Shown here: positions 42,383 to 50,909 of the stretch, in pieces | How positions within the stretch are numbered: position 1 is the stretch's first letter | Layout of the letters: the number at the start of each line of letters is the position of its first letter | Assembly: GCF_006636205.1 (NCBI RefSeq) | Contig: NZ_VIGB01000003.1 | Span: forward strand, 1,674,001-1,738,000 | Length of the DNA: 64,000 nucleotides | Direction: 5' to 3' | Source of the DNA: Kitasatospora acidiphila | GTDB taxonomy: Bacteria > Actinomycetota > Actinomycetes > Streptomycetales > Streptomycetaceae | Translations under genes and position numbers: made by a program | The notes under the pieces: generated by a model | Told to the model about the DNA's origin: nothing | Database searches by the model: none | Seen by the model: the letters and a program-made list of their open reading frames with translations, nothing else

Positions 42383-43860
42383 GCCGCACGTTCCTCGGCA
42401 TGCCGCCGTTCCCCGAGGCGGCCGCCGTCTCCACCCAGAACGCCCAGCTGCGCGCCAACCTCACCCACGCCACCCACACCATCCGCGACAAGCGCGCCCG
42501 CGCGGTGACCGAACTCGACGACTGGGCCCAACTGCGCCAGGCCGGACAGGAGATCAAGGACCACACGCTGCGCCACCTCGACCATTACCTGCTCCAGGCC
42601 GAGAAGGCGGTCACCGCGGCGGGTGGCACGGTGCACTGGGCCGCCGACGCGGCCGAGGCCAACCGGATCGTCGCCGACCTGGTCCGAGCCACCGGCGAGA
42701 GCGAGGTCGTCAAGGTCAAGTCGATGGCCACGCAGGAGATCGGGCTCAACGAGGCGTTGGCGGCCGAGGGCATCACGGCCTATGAGACCGACCTCGCCGA
42801 GCTGATCGTCCAGCTCGGCGACGACCTGCCGTCGCACATCCTGGTTCCGGCGATCCACCGCAACCGCAGCGAGATCCGCGACATCTTCCGTGACGCGATG
42901 GGACGTTGGGGCCGTCCCGCGCCCGACGGACTGACCGACAGCCCGGCCGAGCTCGCCGAGGCGGCCCGGCTGCACCTGCGGGAGAAGTTCCTGCGCGCCA
43001 AGGTGGCCGTGTCGGGTGCCAACTTCATCGTGGCGGAGACCGGCACCCTGGTCGTGCTCGAGTCCGAAGGCAACGGCCGGATGTGCCTGACCCTGCCGGA
43101 GACCCTGATCTCGGTGGTCGGCATCGAGAAACTGGTGCCCAGCTGGCGGGACTTGGAGGTGTTCCTCCAGCTGCTGCCCCGCTCCTCCACCGCCGAGCGG
43201 ATGAACCCGTACACCACGCTGTGGACCGGCACCACGGCTGGTGACGGCCCGTCAAACTTCCATCTGGTGCTGCTCGACAACGGACGGACCGACACCCTGG
43301 CCGACGAGGTGGGCCGCCAGGCGCTGCGCTGCATCCGCTGCTCGGCCTGCCTCAACGTCTGCCCGGTGTACGAGCGGGCCGGCGGGCACGCCTACGGCTC
43401 CCCTTATCCGGGGCCGATCGGCGCCATCCTCACCCCGCAACTGCGCGGCCTGCAGAGCGAGGTGGACGCCTCGCTGCCGTACGCCTCATCGCTGTGCGGC
43501 GCTTGCTACGAGGTCTGCCCGGTGGCCATCGACATCCCGGAGGTGCTGGTCCAGTTGCGCGAGCGGGTGGCCGACCAGGCGCCGGGGCACCGGTTGGAGC
43601 GGGCTGCGATGAAGTCGGCCGGCTGGCTCCTGGATCACCCGGCCGCGTACTCCGCCGCCCTGCGAACCGCCAGCCGGGCGCGCGGCCTGCTACCTCGCCG
43701 CCTGCCACTGCCCGGCCCGGCCAAGGCCTGGAGCGACAGCCGCGACCTGCCCACCCTGCCCGAACACCCGTTCCGCGACTGGTGGAACAGCCGGCCGAAC
43801 GGCGAGGACGGGCCGAAGCACGACGACGGCAAGACCGGAAAGGACAGCGCAGCCCGATGA
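42379..43860 (+). CDS. lutB: lactate utilisation iron-sulfur protein LutB
   Basis: 493 residues. An N-terminal LUD domain (about 60-310) contains 'VKVKSMATQEIGLNEALAAEGI' and 'GANFIVAETGTLVV'. Two 4Fe-4S motifs follow: CIRCSACLNVCPVY (about 322) and CGACYEVCPVAI (about 373). A DUF3390 tail is rich in Arg, Pro and Asp. Electron-transfer subunit of the lactate complex. It overlaps lutA and lutC by 4 bases each. Confidence 0.94.
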   Translation: MSRTFLGMPPFPEAAAVSTQNAQLRANLTHATHTIRDKRARAVTELDDWAQLRQAGQEIKDHTLRHLDHYLLQAEKAVTAAGGTVHWAADAAEANRIVADLVRATGESEVVKVKSMATQEIGLNEALAAEGITAYETDLAELIVQLGDDLPSHILVPAIHRNRSEIRDIFRDAMGRWGRPAPDGLTDSPAELAEAARLHLREKFLRAKVAVSGANFIVAETGTLVVLESEGNGRMCLTLPETLISVVGIEKLVPSWRDLEVFLQLLPRSSTAERMNPYTTLWTGTTAGDGPSNFHLVLLDNGRTDTLADEVGRQALRCIRCSACLNVCPVYERAGGHAYGSPYPGPIGAILTPQLRGLQSEVDASLPYASSLCGACYEVCPVAIDIPEVLVQLRERVADQAPGHRLERAAMKSAGWLLDHPAAYSAALRTASRARGLLPRRLPLPGPAKAWSDSRDLPTLPEHPFRDWWNSRPNGEDGPKHDDGKTGKDSAAR

Positions 43861-44504
43861 CCACTTCCCGTGACCGCGTCCTCGCCAAGGTGCGCGCAGC
43901 GCTGGCCGATGTGCCGCCCGGAGCCCCGGACGCCGACCCGCCGGTGACCCGCGCATACCGCACCGCCCACACCGAGGCGACCGGCCCCGCGCTGCTCGCC
44001 CTGCTCGCGGAGAACCTGGCCGACTACCGCGCCATGGTGCACCGGACGACGGAGGATCAACTCCCGTCACTGCTGGCCGAGATCCTGCGCACGCATGGCT
44101 CCCGCACGCTCGCGGTGCCGACCGATCTGCCGTCAAAGTGGCTGGCAGCCGCCCACGAGGTGACGCGGCTGCCCGACAGCCCCACCGTTACCGCCGACCA
44201 ACTGAACGGCGTGGACAGCACGTTGACCGGTTGCGCCCTGGCGATCGCCGAGACGGGCACCATCGTGCTGGATGCCGGGCCGGCGCAGGGTCGGCGCCTG
44301 CTCACCCTGGTTCCGGACCACCACATCTGCGTGATCCGCGCCGACCAGGTGGTCGCCTCACTGCCCCAGGCCCTGCCCCGCCTGGACCCGACCCGTCCGC
44401 AGACCTGGATCTCGGGACCGTCGGCGACCAGTGACATCGAACTGGAGCGGGTGGAGGGCGTGCACGGGCCGCGTTGCCTGGAGGTCGTGGTGGTTTCCGG
44501 GTAG
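43857..44504 (+). CDS. lutC: lactate utilisation protein LutC
   Basis: 215 residues, a single LUD domain with 'GCALAIAETGTIVLDAGPAQGRRL', 'LVPDHHICVIRADQVV' and the end 'TSDIELERVEGVHGPR', all typical of LutC/YkgG. It completes lutABC. It converges on the MarR gene, with 14 bases between the stops. Confidence 0.93.
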   Translation: MTTSRDRVLAKVRAALADVPPGAPDADPPVTRAYRTAHTEATGPALLALLAENLADYRAMVHRTTEDQLPSLLAEILRTHGSRTLAVPTDLPSKWLAAAHEVTRLPDSPTVTADQLNGVDSTLTGCALAIAETGTIVLDAGPAQGRRLLTLVPDHHICVIRADQVVASLPQALPRLDPTRPQTWISGPSATSDIELERVEGVHGPRCLEVVVVSG

Positions 44505-44518
44505 CCGCGGCCCCAAGG

Positions 44519-44989
44519 TCACTTCCGGGCAACCGCCGTGGCGTTCGGACTGCTCACCACTCGGGCCAGGTCGGTGAGTTCAGGGTCCTTGGCGGCTTCC
44601 TGCAGGGCTTCGCAGAGAGCGCTGTCGTGGGTCGGGCGGGCGGCCTCCAGGAGTTCGAGGCCGGCCGGGGTCACGTCGGTGTAGATGCCGCGCCGGTCGG
44701 TGTCGCACAGGTAGCGGGTGAGCAGCGCGCGGTCCTCCAGGCGGGAGACCAGCCGGGTGGTCGCGCTCTGGCTGAGCACCACGGCGTCGGCCACCTGGGC
44801 CATCCGCAGGTGGCCGCCGACGCCGCCGTGCTGCCGGCTGAGCACGGCCAGCAGCGAGTACTCGCGCACGCTGAGGTCATGTCCGGCCTGCAGGGCCTGC
44901 TCCAACCGGGACTCGATCCGGTCGTGCAGCCGGGAGAGCGCGAACCATCCCTGAGGGAGGGAGGTCAGCGCTGGATCGGTGGCAGTCAT
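44519..44989 (-). CDS. MarR family transcriptional regulator
   Basis: 156 residues. Winged helix at about 40-110: 'LSVREYSLLAVLSRQHGG', recognition helix 'VVLSQSATTRLVSRLEDRALL' and wing 'CDTDRRGIYTDVTPAG'. Dimerisation helices are at both ends. No ligand is evident. It is separated from the divergent dehydrogenase gene by a repeat-rich gap of 392 bases and may control it. Confidence 0.9.
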   Translation of the reverse strand: MTATDPALTSLPQGWFALSRLHDRIESRLEQALQAGHDLSVREYSLLAVLSRQHGGVGGHLRMAQVADAVVLSQSATTRLVSRLEDRALLTRYLCDTDRRGIYTDVTPAGLELLEAARPTHDSALCEALQEAAKDPELTDLARVVSSPNATAVARK

Positions 44990-45192
44990 CCCACTGGCTC
45001 CTCACATGTCGGTTCGGCCGGGAGTCGTCCATATTCCCAATGTCCCGACTCCCTATTCCCGATGTATTCCCGATGTCCAGAATACGCCAGCAGGAGATAA
45101 CACGCTCTTGCAGGTATAAGGCCTGCACAACTACCGTGTGCCTCCCCGACCAACGGCCGAGCCCTGCCTAGGATCAGCAGGAGACCGGCGCG

Positions 45193-45269
45193 GATCGGCA
45201 TGAGATCGGCACGAGATCATCAGGAGATCGGCAGGAGATCGGCAGGAGATCGACTGCGGATCGAACGAA
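45193..45269. repeat. 11-bp tandem repeat, about seven units
   Basis: Exactly phased units GATCGGCA(T/C/G)GA begin at 45193, 45204, 45215, 45226, 45237, 45248 and 45259; units 4 and 5 are identical. It lies in the gap 44990-45381 between the MarR and dehydrogenase genes. The same gap also holds 'ATTCCC(A/G)ATGT' three times (about 45031-45075). No gene is seen in the gap. Confidence 0.8.
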
Positions 45270-45381
45270 CGATCGCCCGTCCAGCGCGGATCGAGCGCAG
45301 GTCGGCAGCCGATCAGCCATGGATCGGCATGAGGTCGACAGCAGTCGGAGCACAGGTCCACCACCGAGCAGGGAGCCAACC

Positions 45382-46266
45382 ATGCACGTCGGATTCATCG
45401 GACTGGGCGCGATGGGGCGCGCGATGGCAGGGCGGCTGGTCGCCGCCGGCCATCAGGTGACCGTCTGGAACCGCTCGCCGGAGCCGGTGGCCGAGCTCGT
45501 CAAGCAGGGCGCCCGGCCCGCCGACGGGATCGCCGAGGTGCTGCGCAGCGACGTGGTCGTCTCGATGCTCGCCAATGACGCGGCGGTGGAGTCGCTGCTC
45601 CTGGACGAGGACGCGTTGGCGGCAGCCACCACCGACCTGCACGTCAACATGGCCACCATCTCCCCCGCGTTGGCCAAGCGGGCTGCCGAACTGCACGGCA
45701 AGCACGGCATCGGCTATGTCGCGGCGCCGGTGCTGGGCCGCCCGGAGGCGGCGGCCGGCGGTAACCTCAACATCCTCGCGGCGGGCTCGGATGCGCTGCT
45801 CGACCGGGCGGCCCCGCTGTTCGACGCGATGGGCCGCCACACCTACCGGCTGGGCGAGCAGCCGCAGTTGGCCAATGTCGCCAAGGTGAGCGCCAACTTC
45901 ATGCTGTTCTCGGCGGTGGAGGCGTTCGCGGAGGCCGCCACGCTGGCCGAGGCCAGCGGTCTGGCCCCGGCCGACCTGCTGGAGGTGCTCACCGGCAGCA
46001 TCTTCCCGGGACCGATCTATTCGGGCTACGGTTCGATGATCGTGGCCGGCCGCTACGAACCGGCCGCGTTCAAGCTGGCATTGGCCCTCAAGGACGTCAA
46101 CCTGGCCCTGGACACGGCCGCCGACGCCAAGGTCCCACTCCCGCTGGGCAGTCTGCTGCGCGATGCCCTGCTGGAGAGCATCGCGCACGGCGATGGCGAG
46201 CGGGACGGGGCGGCGATCGCCGAAACCGCCCGCCGCCACGCCAATCTGACGGAACGTCGGAGCTGA
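45382..46266 (+). CDS. NAD(P)-dependent 3-hydroxyisobutyrate dehydrogenase-like oxidoreductase
   Basis: 294 residues. Rossmann motif GFIGLGAMGRAMA at 4-16, 'VSMLANDAAVESLL' near 60, 'NMATISPALAKRAAE' (HIBADH signature region) and the catalytic Lys in NVAKVSANFM (about 171). The C-terminal helical domain includes 'FALKDVNLALD'-like sequence 'LALKDVNLALDTA'. It belongs to the beta-hydroxyacid dehydrogenase family (GLYR1, tartronate semialdehyde or imine reductase relatives); the substrate is open. ATG 45382 has GGGAG upstream. Confidence 0.88.
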   Translation: MHVGFIGLGAMGRAMAGRLVAAGHQVTVWNRSPEPVAELVKQGARPADGIAEVLRSDVVVSMLANDAAVESLLLDEDALAAATTDLHVNMATISPALAKRAAELHGKHGIGYVAAPVLGRPEAAAGGNLNILAAGSDALLDRAAPLFDAMGRHTYRLGEQPQLANVAKVSANFMLFSAVEAFAEAATLAEASGLAPADLLEVLTGSIFPGPIYSGYGSMIVAGRYEPAAFKLALALKDVNLALDTAADAKVPLPLGSLLRDALLESIAHGDGERDGAAIAETARRHANLTERRS

Positions 46267-46291
46267 CCCTCCGAAGCGTCAGAGCTGACCC

Positions 46292-46680
46292 TCACCGCTC
46301 CGGCTGCACCCGCCCGGCGAACCGGCGCTCGAAGCCGTCCCCGGTGTTCGCGGTGACCGTGTAGTCGTAGCGGCCGGCGGCAGTCGGGGCGAGCAGTTGC
46401 TCCGCGCTGCCGCCGGGCGCCACGGTCACTACCTGTGGCACCGAACCAACCGCGCCGAAGGCCGAGTTGGCGCCGATGGTGAACTCCACCGCCCGTCCGC
46501 CCTGGCTGCTCAAGGTGATCCGCACCCCGGTCGGCGACTCCACCACGGAGACCTCCGGGCGCCCCTTCGATGCGTCGCTCCAGGTGCGGACATCGCCCTT
46601 GTAGCCGCGCAGGAAGCCGTCCGGGCCGTGCGCGTCGATGTCGTACGGGCCACCGCTGTCAGCCGTACCGGGTGCCGCCC
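46292..46680 (-). pseudogene. C-terminal remnant of a phosphocholine-type phospholipase C
   Basis: The minus-strand frame reads GGPYDIDAHGPDGFLRGYKG, then 'VSVVESPTGVRITLSSQGG', and ends 'AGRYDYTVTANTGDGFERRFAGRVQPER'. This is the double DUF756 tail of bacterial phospholipases C (Plc H/N type), which normally follows a catalytic domain of about 450 residues. That domain is absent: upstream sequence is the arsI gene. Only about 130 codons survive with no proper start. Confidence 0.75.
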
Positions 46681-46694
46681 TGCCGTGGTGGTCG

Positions 46695-47117
46695 TCAGCC
46701 GTTGGCGCAGCAGCCCTGCGGTGCGGCGTCGGCGCTCTTGCCGAGGGTGTCGGCGTCGGCCTTGACGACGTAGACCTCCCAGGGCTCCTTGCCCGGGCCG
46801 GTCACCCAGGTCTTGTCCTGGAGCGCGTAGCAGCATGAGGTGTCGTTCTCCTCGAGCGCCACGAGCCCGGCCCGGCGGAGGCGCTCAGTGGCAGCGGTGA
46901 CCTGCTCGGTGCTCTCGACCTCGACGCCGAGGTGGTCCAGGCGGGTGTCCTGGCCGGGCTCGCCCTCGATGAGGACGAGCTTGAGCGGCGGCTCGGCGAT
47001 GGCGAAGTTCGCGTAGCCGGGGCGGCGCTTGGCGGGCTCGGCGCCGAAGAGCTTGGCGTAGAAGGCGATCGAGCCTTCGAGGTCGGCGACGCGCAGAGCG
47101 AGTTGAACACGGGACAT
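46695..47117 (-). CDS. arsI: ArsI/CadI family metalloenzyme (organoarsenical C-As lyase type)
   Basis: 140 residues of the vicinal-oxygen-chelate (glyoxalase-like) fold. The start 'MSRVQLALRVADLEGSIAFY' and the cysteine pair in 'ENDTSCCYALQDKTWV' that binds trivalent arsenicals are clear. A second Cys pair ends the protein (GCCANG). ArsI cleaves the carbon-arsenic bond of methylarsenite; CadI relatives are cadmium-induced. ATG 47117 has GGGAGG upstream. It is divergent from arsR across a repeat operator, so it is probably under ArsR control. Confidence 0.88.
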   Translation of the reverse strand: MSRVQLALRVADLEGSIAFYAKLFGAEPAKRRPGYANFAIAEPPLKLVLIEGEPGQDTRLDHLGVEVESTEQVTAATERLRRAGLVALEENDTSCCYALQDKTWVTGPGKEPWEVYVVKADADTLGKSADAAPQGCCANG

Positions 47118-47136
47118 GGTGGCCCTCCCGGAACCG

Positions 47137-47197
47137 CTTGATTTGATGGATGTCGATACAGGCGAGGTTGCCACTTGATTTGATGAGTGTCAACATA
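47137..47197. promoter_or_regulatory. duplicated 24-bp element between arsI and arsR (likely ArsR operators)
   Basis: CTTGATTTGATG-(11-12 bases) at 47137-47160 and 47174-47197, differing at about 6 of 24 positions, 37 bases apart. One copy lies near each divergent start. AT-rich in a GC-rich setting. Likely binding sites of the adjacent ArsR repressor. Confidence 0.65.
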
Positions 47198-47202
47198 GAT
47201 GC

Positions 47203-47637
47203 ATGTCGAAATCAGAGCTGGTGGTACTCGGCCAGGACGAGGGCGAGGCGGTGCCGTGCTGCTCACCGCTGGTCCGCGAGCCGCTGGGCGAGGCGGACGC
47301 CGGCGAGCTGGCGCGGATGTTCAAGGCGCTCTCGGACCCGGTGCGGCTGCGGCTGCTGTCGCTGATCGCCTCGCACGAGGGCGGCGAGGCGTGCGTCTGC
47401 GACCTGACCGGCCCGTTCGACGTGTCCCAGCCGACCATCTCCCACCACCTGAAGGTGCTGCGCGAGGCCGGGCTGGTCGGCTCCGAGCGGCGCGGGACCT
47501 GGGTCTACTACTGGGTGCTGCCTGCCGCGCTGGCGTCGCTCTCCGCACTGCTCCAGGCGCCGGGCGGGCAGGCGCCGGGCGGGCAGGCGCCGGGCGGGCA
47601 GGCGCCGGATGGGCAGGCTCCGGTGGCCGCGCGGTGA
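47203..47637 (+). CDS. arsR: ArsR family metalloregulator
   Basis: 144 residues. Winged helix with 'FKALSDPVRLRLLSLIAS', the metal-site sequence ACVCDLTGP at about 66-74 and recognition helix 'VSQPTISHHLKVLREAGLV'. A CC pair sits at 19-20 (VPCCSP). The last 35 residues are four or more APGGQ repeats coded by a 15-base DNA repeat (47554-47613). It senses As(III)/Sb(III) and represses both directions. The stop overlaps aqpS in GTGA. Confidence 0.92.
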   Translation: MSKSELVVLGQDEGEAVPCCSPLVREPLGEADAGELARMFKALSDPVRLRLLSLIASHEGGEACVCDLTGPFDVSQPTISHHLKVLREAGLVGSERRGTWVYYWVLPAALASLSALLQAPGGQAPGGQAPGGQAPDGQAPVAAR

Positions 47638-48365
47638 AGGGGGCGATAGGGCTCAGCCGGAAGGCCCTGGGCGAATTCCTCGGGACGGGCGCGCTGGTCG
47701 CCGTCGTGGTCGGCTCCGGCATCCAGGCCACCGAGCTCTCCTCGGACGTCGGGGTGCAGCTGCTGGCCAACTCCCTGGCCACGGTGTTCGGTCTCGGGGT
47801 ACTGATCACGCTGCTCGGCCCGGTCTGCGGCGCGCACTTCAACCCGGTGGTGACGCTGGCCGCCTGGTGGGCCGGCCGCCGGGGTGCCGAGGGGCCGACC
47901 CTGCGCGAGGTCGCGGCCTACGTCCCCGCGCAGATCGCCGGGGCGACCGGCGGGGCGGTGCTGGCGAACGCGATGTTCGCCCGCCCGCTGGTGCGCTGGT
48001 CCACCCACGAGCGCTGGGCGCCGCATCTTTGGTTGGGCGAGGTCGTGGCGACCGCCGGGCTGATCCTGCTGGTCTTCGGCCTCACGCGGGCCGGTCGCGC
48101 GCACCTCGCGCCGGCGGCGGTCGCGTCCTACATCGGCGCCGCGTACTGGTTCACGTCCAGCACCTCGTTCGCCAACCCGGCGGTGACCATCGGCCGCGCG
48201 GTGACGGATACGTTCGCCGGGATCGCGCCCGGGTCCGTGCTGCCGTTCATCGGCGCGCAGCTCGTGGGGCTGGTGGTGGGCATGGGCCTGGTGGGGCGCT
48301 GTTCGGGCGGCCCGCTCCCGCTGGGGACGTCGTACCGCAGGGCGAGCCCCACCCCGTCGCCGTAG
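47634..48365 (+). CDS. aquaglyceroporin-type arsenic channel (MIP family, AqpS-like)
   Basis: 243 residues from GTG 47634. Six hydrophobic segments form the MIP fold. The first half-helix motif is HFNPVVTLAAWW (NPV instead of NPA) and the second is SFANPAVTIGR (NPA intact). In ars operons such channels (AqpS) let arsenite leave after ArsC reduces arsenate, replacing an ArsB/Acr3 pump, which is absent here. It overlaps arsR. Confidence 0.88.
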   Translation: MKGAIGLSRKALGEFLGTGALVAVVVGSGIQATELSSDVGVQLLANSLATVFGLGVLITLLGPVCGAHFNPVVTLAAWWAGRRGAEGPTLREVAAYVPAQIAGATGGAVLANAMFARPLVRWSTHERWAPHLWLGEVVATAGLILLVFGLTRAGRAHLAPAAVASYIGAAYWFTSSTSFANPAVTIGRAVTDTFAGIAPGSVLPFIGAQLVGLVVGMGLVGRCSGGPLPLGTSYRRASPTPSP

Positions 48366-48399
48366 ACCGCTGAACGCCCTACCAAGGAAGAGACCCCTC

Positions 48400-48819
48400 G
48401 TGAGCTCCCCCTCCATCCCGTCCGTCCTGTTCGTCTGCGTGCACAACGCCGGCCGCTCCCAGATGGCGGCCGCCTTCCTCACCCACCTCGCCGCGGGACG
48501 GGTCGAGGTCCGCTCGGCCGGCTCCGCCCCGGCCGCCACCGTCAACCCCGCCGTGGTCGAGGCCCTGGCGGAGGTCGGGATCGACATCTCCGCCGAGGTG
48601 CCGAAGGTGCTCACCGTCGAGGCCGTCCAGGCGTCGGATGTGGTGATCACCATGGGCTGCGGCGACGCCTGCCCGTACTTCCCCGGAAAGCGGTACCTGG
48701 ACTGGCAGTTGGAGGACCCGGCGGGCCAGGGCGTGGACGCGGTGCGCCCGATCCGCGACCGGATCGAGCAGTTGGTGCGCGGGCTGCTCCGCGAGCTCGG
48801 GGTCGAGCCGGCGGCATAA
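48400..48819 (+). CDS. arsC: arsenate reductase, low-molecular-weight phosphatase type
   Basis: 139 residues from GTG 48400. The catalytic loop CX5R is Cys13-VHNAG-Arg19 followed by Ser, and the resolving cysteines lie in MGCGDACPYFPGKRYLDW. It reduces arsenate to arsenite, with thioredoxin or mycothiol coupling in this class. It is the third gene of arsR-aqpS-arsC, 34 bases after aqpS. Confidence 0.92.
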   Translation: MSSPSIPSVLFVCVHNAGRSQMAAAFLTHLAAGRVEVRSAGSAPAATVNPAVVEALAEVGIDISAEVPKVLTVEAVQASDVVITMGCGDACPYFPGKRYLDWQLEDPAGQGVDAVRPIRDRIEQLVRGLLRELGVEPAA

Positions 48820-48850
48820 GGGCCAACTCCCCCTTGCCGACCAGAATGCC

Positions 48851-48885
48851 GACAGCCTCCGGCCCGCAATGGACCGGAGGCTGTC
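48851..48885 (+). terminator. hairpin terminator after arsC
   Basis: Perfect 12-bp stem GACAGCCTCCGG / CCGGAGGCTGTC with an 11-base loop, 31 bases after the arsC stop. Just after it, the 8-base word AGCAAGTC occurs three times in tandem (48893-48916). Confidence 0.8.
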
Positions 48886-48935
48886 AGGGATCAGCAAGTC
48901 AGCAAGTCAGCAAGTCATGTGCTGACCGCCAACGG

Positions 48936-49649
48936 TTACTTCCAGTAGACGCCCTTGTCCAGGGTGTACGGGTCGCCCCAGTACATGGCCCCGTCGACCT
49001 TCACCGACGCCGTGGGCGCGAGCGCGAGGATGCAGCCCTGGACCGACTTGCCCTTGGTGAAGCCGCTCGGCAGCGCGTTGTCGTTGCACTTGGGGAAGTC
49101 ACTGAAGATCGACACCCCCTGCGCCTCGGAGCCGTCCGGCAGCAGACCCTTGATCTCGGACACGTTGGTGAACGAGAGGTCGGAGTTGCCGACGTTGGTG
49201 ACGGAGAAGCGGACGTAGTACGGCACCATGCCCTTGACCTTGTCGCCCAGGTTGAGCGGGGCCAGGTCGGACGGGACGCCGGCGTCGATCGAGGTCACGG
49301 TCAGCGCGATGGTGCCCTTGGTGCTGCCGTAGCTGAACGGGATGGTGGCCGGCTGGCCGATCTTGAAGGTCTGCCCCGCCGTGGCCGCCGGGCCGGCCGT
49401 CGCACCGCCGCCACCGCCGGCCGGCGAGCTGGCGTCACCACTCGGTGCGCCCGGGATGGTCACCTTGGACGGCATGCTCGTCGGCATGCCAGTCGGCTTC
49501 GACGCAGCCGGGCTGGACGCCGCCGCCGAGCTCGGGGCCGTAGTGGTACCCGAGCCGGAGCCGTCGTCGTTGCACGCGGTCAGAGTCAGCGCAGCAACAG
49601 CCGCGAGCCCGGTCAGGGCAACGGCGGTCTTGCGTGAGCCGGTCGTCAT
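48936..49649 (-). CDS. lipoprotein of unknown function with DUF4352-like beta fold
   Basis: 237 residues. Lipobox LTAC (Cys at about 26) follows a basic/hydrophobic leader. A Ser/Thr/Pro/Gly-rich linker (about 30-85) tethers a 140-residue beta domain: 'QTFKIGQPATIPFSYGSTKG', 'YYVRFSVTNVGNSDLSF' and a Cys pair (KCNDN...QGCIL). The pattern resembles extracellular Ig-like DUF4352 lipoproteins of actinobacteria. ATG 49649 is chosen because GGGGAG lies immediately upstream; an ATG five codons earlier is possible. Confidence 0.8.
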   Translation of the reverse strand: MTTGSRKTAVALTGLAAVAALTLTACNDDGSGSGTTTAPSSAAASSPAASKPTGMPTSMPSKVTIPGAPSGDASSPAGGGGGATAGPAATAGQTFKIGQPATIPFSYGSTKGTIALTVTSIDAGVPSDLAPLNLGDKVKGMVPYYVRFSVTNVGNSDLSFTNVSEIKGLLPDGSEAQGVSIFSDFPKCNDNALPSGFTKGKSVQGCILALAPTASVKVDGAMYWGDPYTLDKGVYWK

Positions 49650-49906
49650 GTACTGCTCCCCCATGAGTAGGATCGCCGATTCGCGGTCCTGTATGGGAAA
49701 ATTAAATACCCATGAGGAACAGGGGTCGCCAGGGGGTCCTGAGCCCTGTGACATGGCTGTGACAGCGCTGTGACGGGGGTCAGCGGCATCCGCGGGGCTC
49801 ACTGAGCAGCCCGCCCGCGCCGACCACTGCCAACGCGCAGGCGGCTCACCACCCTCGCAGGGCGCTGCACCTACCGCGCAGGGCCCGCCGGCCACTTGGG
49901 TGACAC
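49650..49906. other. promoter gap upstream of the lipoprotein gene
   Basis: No gene is supported. An AT-rich island AAAATTAAATACC at 49698-49710 may be part of the lipoprotein promoter. Confidence 0.4.
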
Positions 49907-50050
49907 ATGCGCGCCGATGCCCACCGCCCGGAGGGCGCTGGCCATGAAGCCGGCCGTGGTCTGCTGCTGATCGAAACGCTCGCCGACGAACGAGGCGTTG
50001 AGCCCCGCGTCGCCATCGGCAAGCGCGCATGGGTCAAGTGCGCCCCTACC
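49907..50050 (+). pseudogene. possible C-terminal remnant of an anti-sigma-factor-type ATPase (HATPase_c_2)
   Basis: Forty or so codons read EAGRGLLLIETLADERGVEP...GKRAWVKC, like the G2-box and last strand ('GRGL.lv..La..WG......GK.vW') of the short ATP-binding proteins common in Streptomyces. The preceding codon region has a stop and no N-terminal part. The frame remains open into the next gene but the intervening 160 bases show no protein-like sequence. Confidence 0.4.
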
Positions 50051-50212
50051 AACGCGGGTTCACACCACCTGAACCCGCTCCATCCGGTGACGACCCGCCC
50101 GCGAGATCACCACCGGCCCCGTCCGCCATACGCACTGAGTCGTGCTCATTCCGGTGTAGCTGCGACGATTACGTACAGCTTGGTTCCGCGAGCGGGAGTA
50201 CGGGCGACCTTC

Positions 50213-50857
50213 ATGCGGGAAGGATCAGAGGCGATCCGACAGTCCGACCCCCGTGAGGTCCCGTTGTCCGTTCAAGGCACCGCCGCCCACCGCGCCCTCG
50301 CCGATCTGCCGCCGCTGGTGCGCCGGGCGCTCGACGCCGCTGAGGGCGCGGGGTTCGCGTACTCGTGCCGGCCCGAACAGGGGCGCCTGCTGCAGGTGTT
50401 GGCGCAGGGCGCGGTCGGGCTGATCGGGGAGACGGGGACGGGGTGCGGGGTGGGGCTGGCGTGGCTGGCCAGTGGGGCTGGGGACGGGGTACGGCTGGTG
50501 AGCGTGGAGCGGGACGAGGCCAGGGCGGCTGTGGCTGCCGAGGTGTTCGCCGACCGGCCGAACGTGACGGTGGTGTGCGGCGACTGGACCGAGCTGTACC
50601 GGCACGGGCCGTTTGATCTGCTGGTGCTGGACGGCGGCGGGCAGGGCAAGGGGGATGCGCCGGCCGACCCCACTCGCCTGCTCACCCCGGGCGGCACGGT
50701 GGTGGTGGACGACTTCACGCCCTCCCCCGGCTGGCCCCCGCTGCACGAGGGCCGGCCGGACACCGCCCGGCTGCACTGGCTGGAGCACCCCGCACTGCGG
50801 GCCACCGAGCTCCAACTCGCCGCCGACCTGAGCTCCGTGGTCGGCCGACTGCGCTGA
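50213..50857 (+). CDS. O-methyltransferase-like SAM-dependent methyltransferase
   Basis: 214 residues. SAM motif I is GLIGETGTGCGVGLAWLAS (about 62-80), followed by 'VRLVSVERDEARAAVAAEVFAD' and 'FDLLVLDGGGQGKGD', then 'LLTPGGTVVVDDFTP'. It fits class I O-methyltransferases of the COG4122 type. ATG 50213 lacks a clear ribosome site; TTG 50263 after GAGG is an alternative start. Substrate unknown. The next methyltransferase begins 52 bases downstream. Confidence 0.8.
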   Translation: MREGSEAIRQSDPREVPLSVQGTAAHRALADLPPLVRRALDAAEGAGFAYSCRPEQGRLLQVLAQGAVGLIGETGTGCGVGLAWLASGAGDGVRLVSVERDEARAAVAAEVFADRPNVTVVCGDWTELYRHGPFDLLVLDGGGQGKGDAPADPTRLLTPGGTVVVDDFTPSPGWPPLHEGRPDTARLHWLEHPALRATELQLAADLSSVVGRLR

Positions 50858-50909
50858 AACCGTCACCCCTCCATCCGGCGCGGCGTTGTCAGGGTGGAGG
50901 TGTGACACG

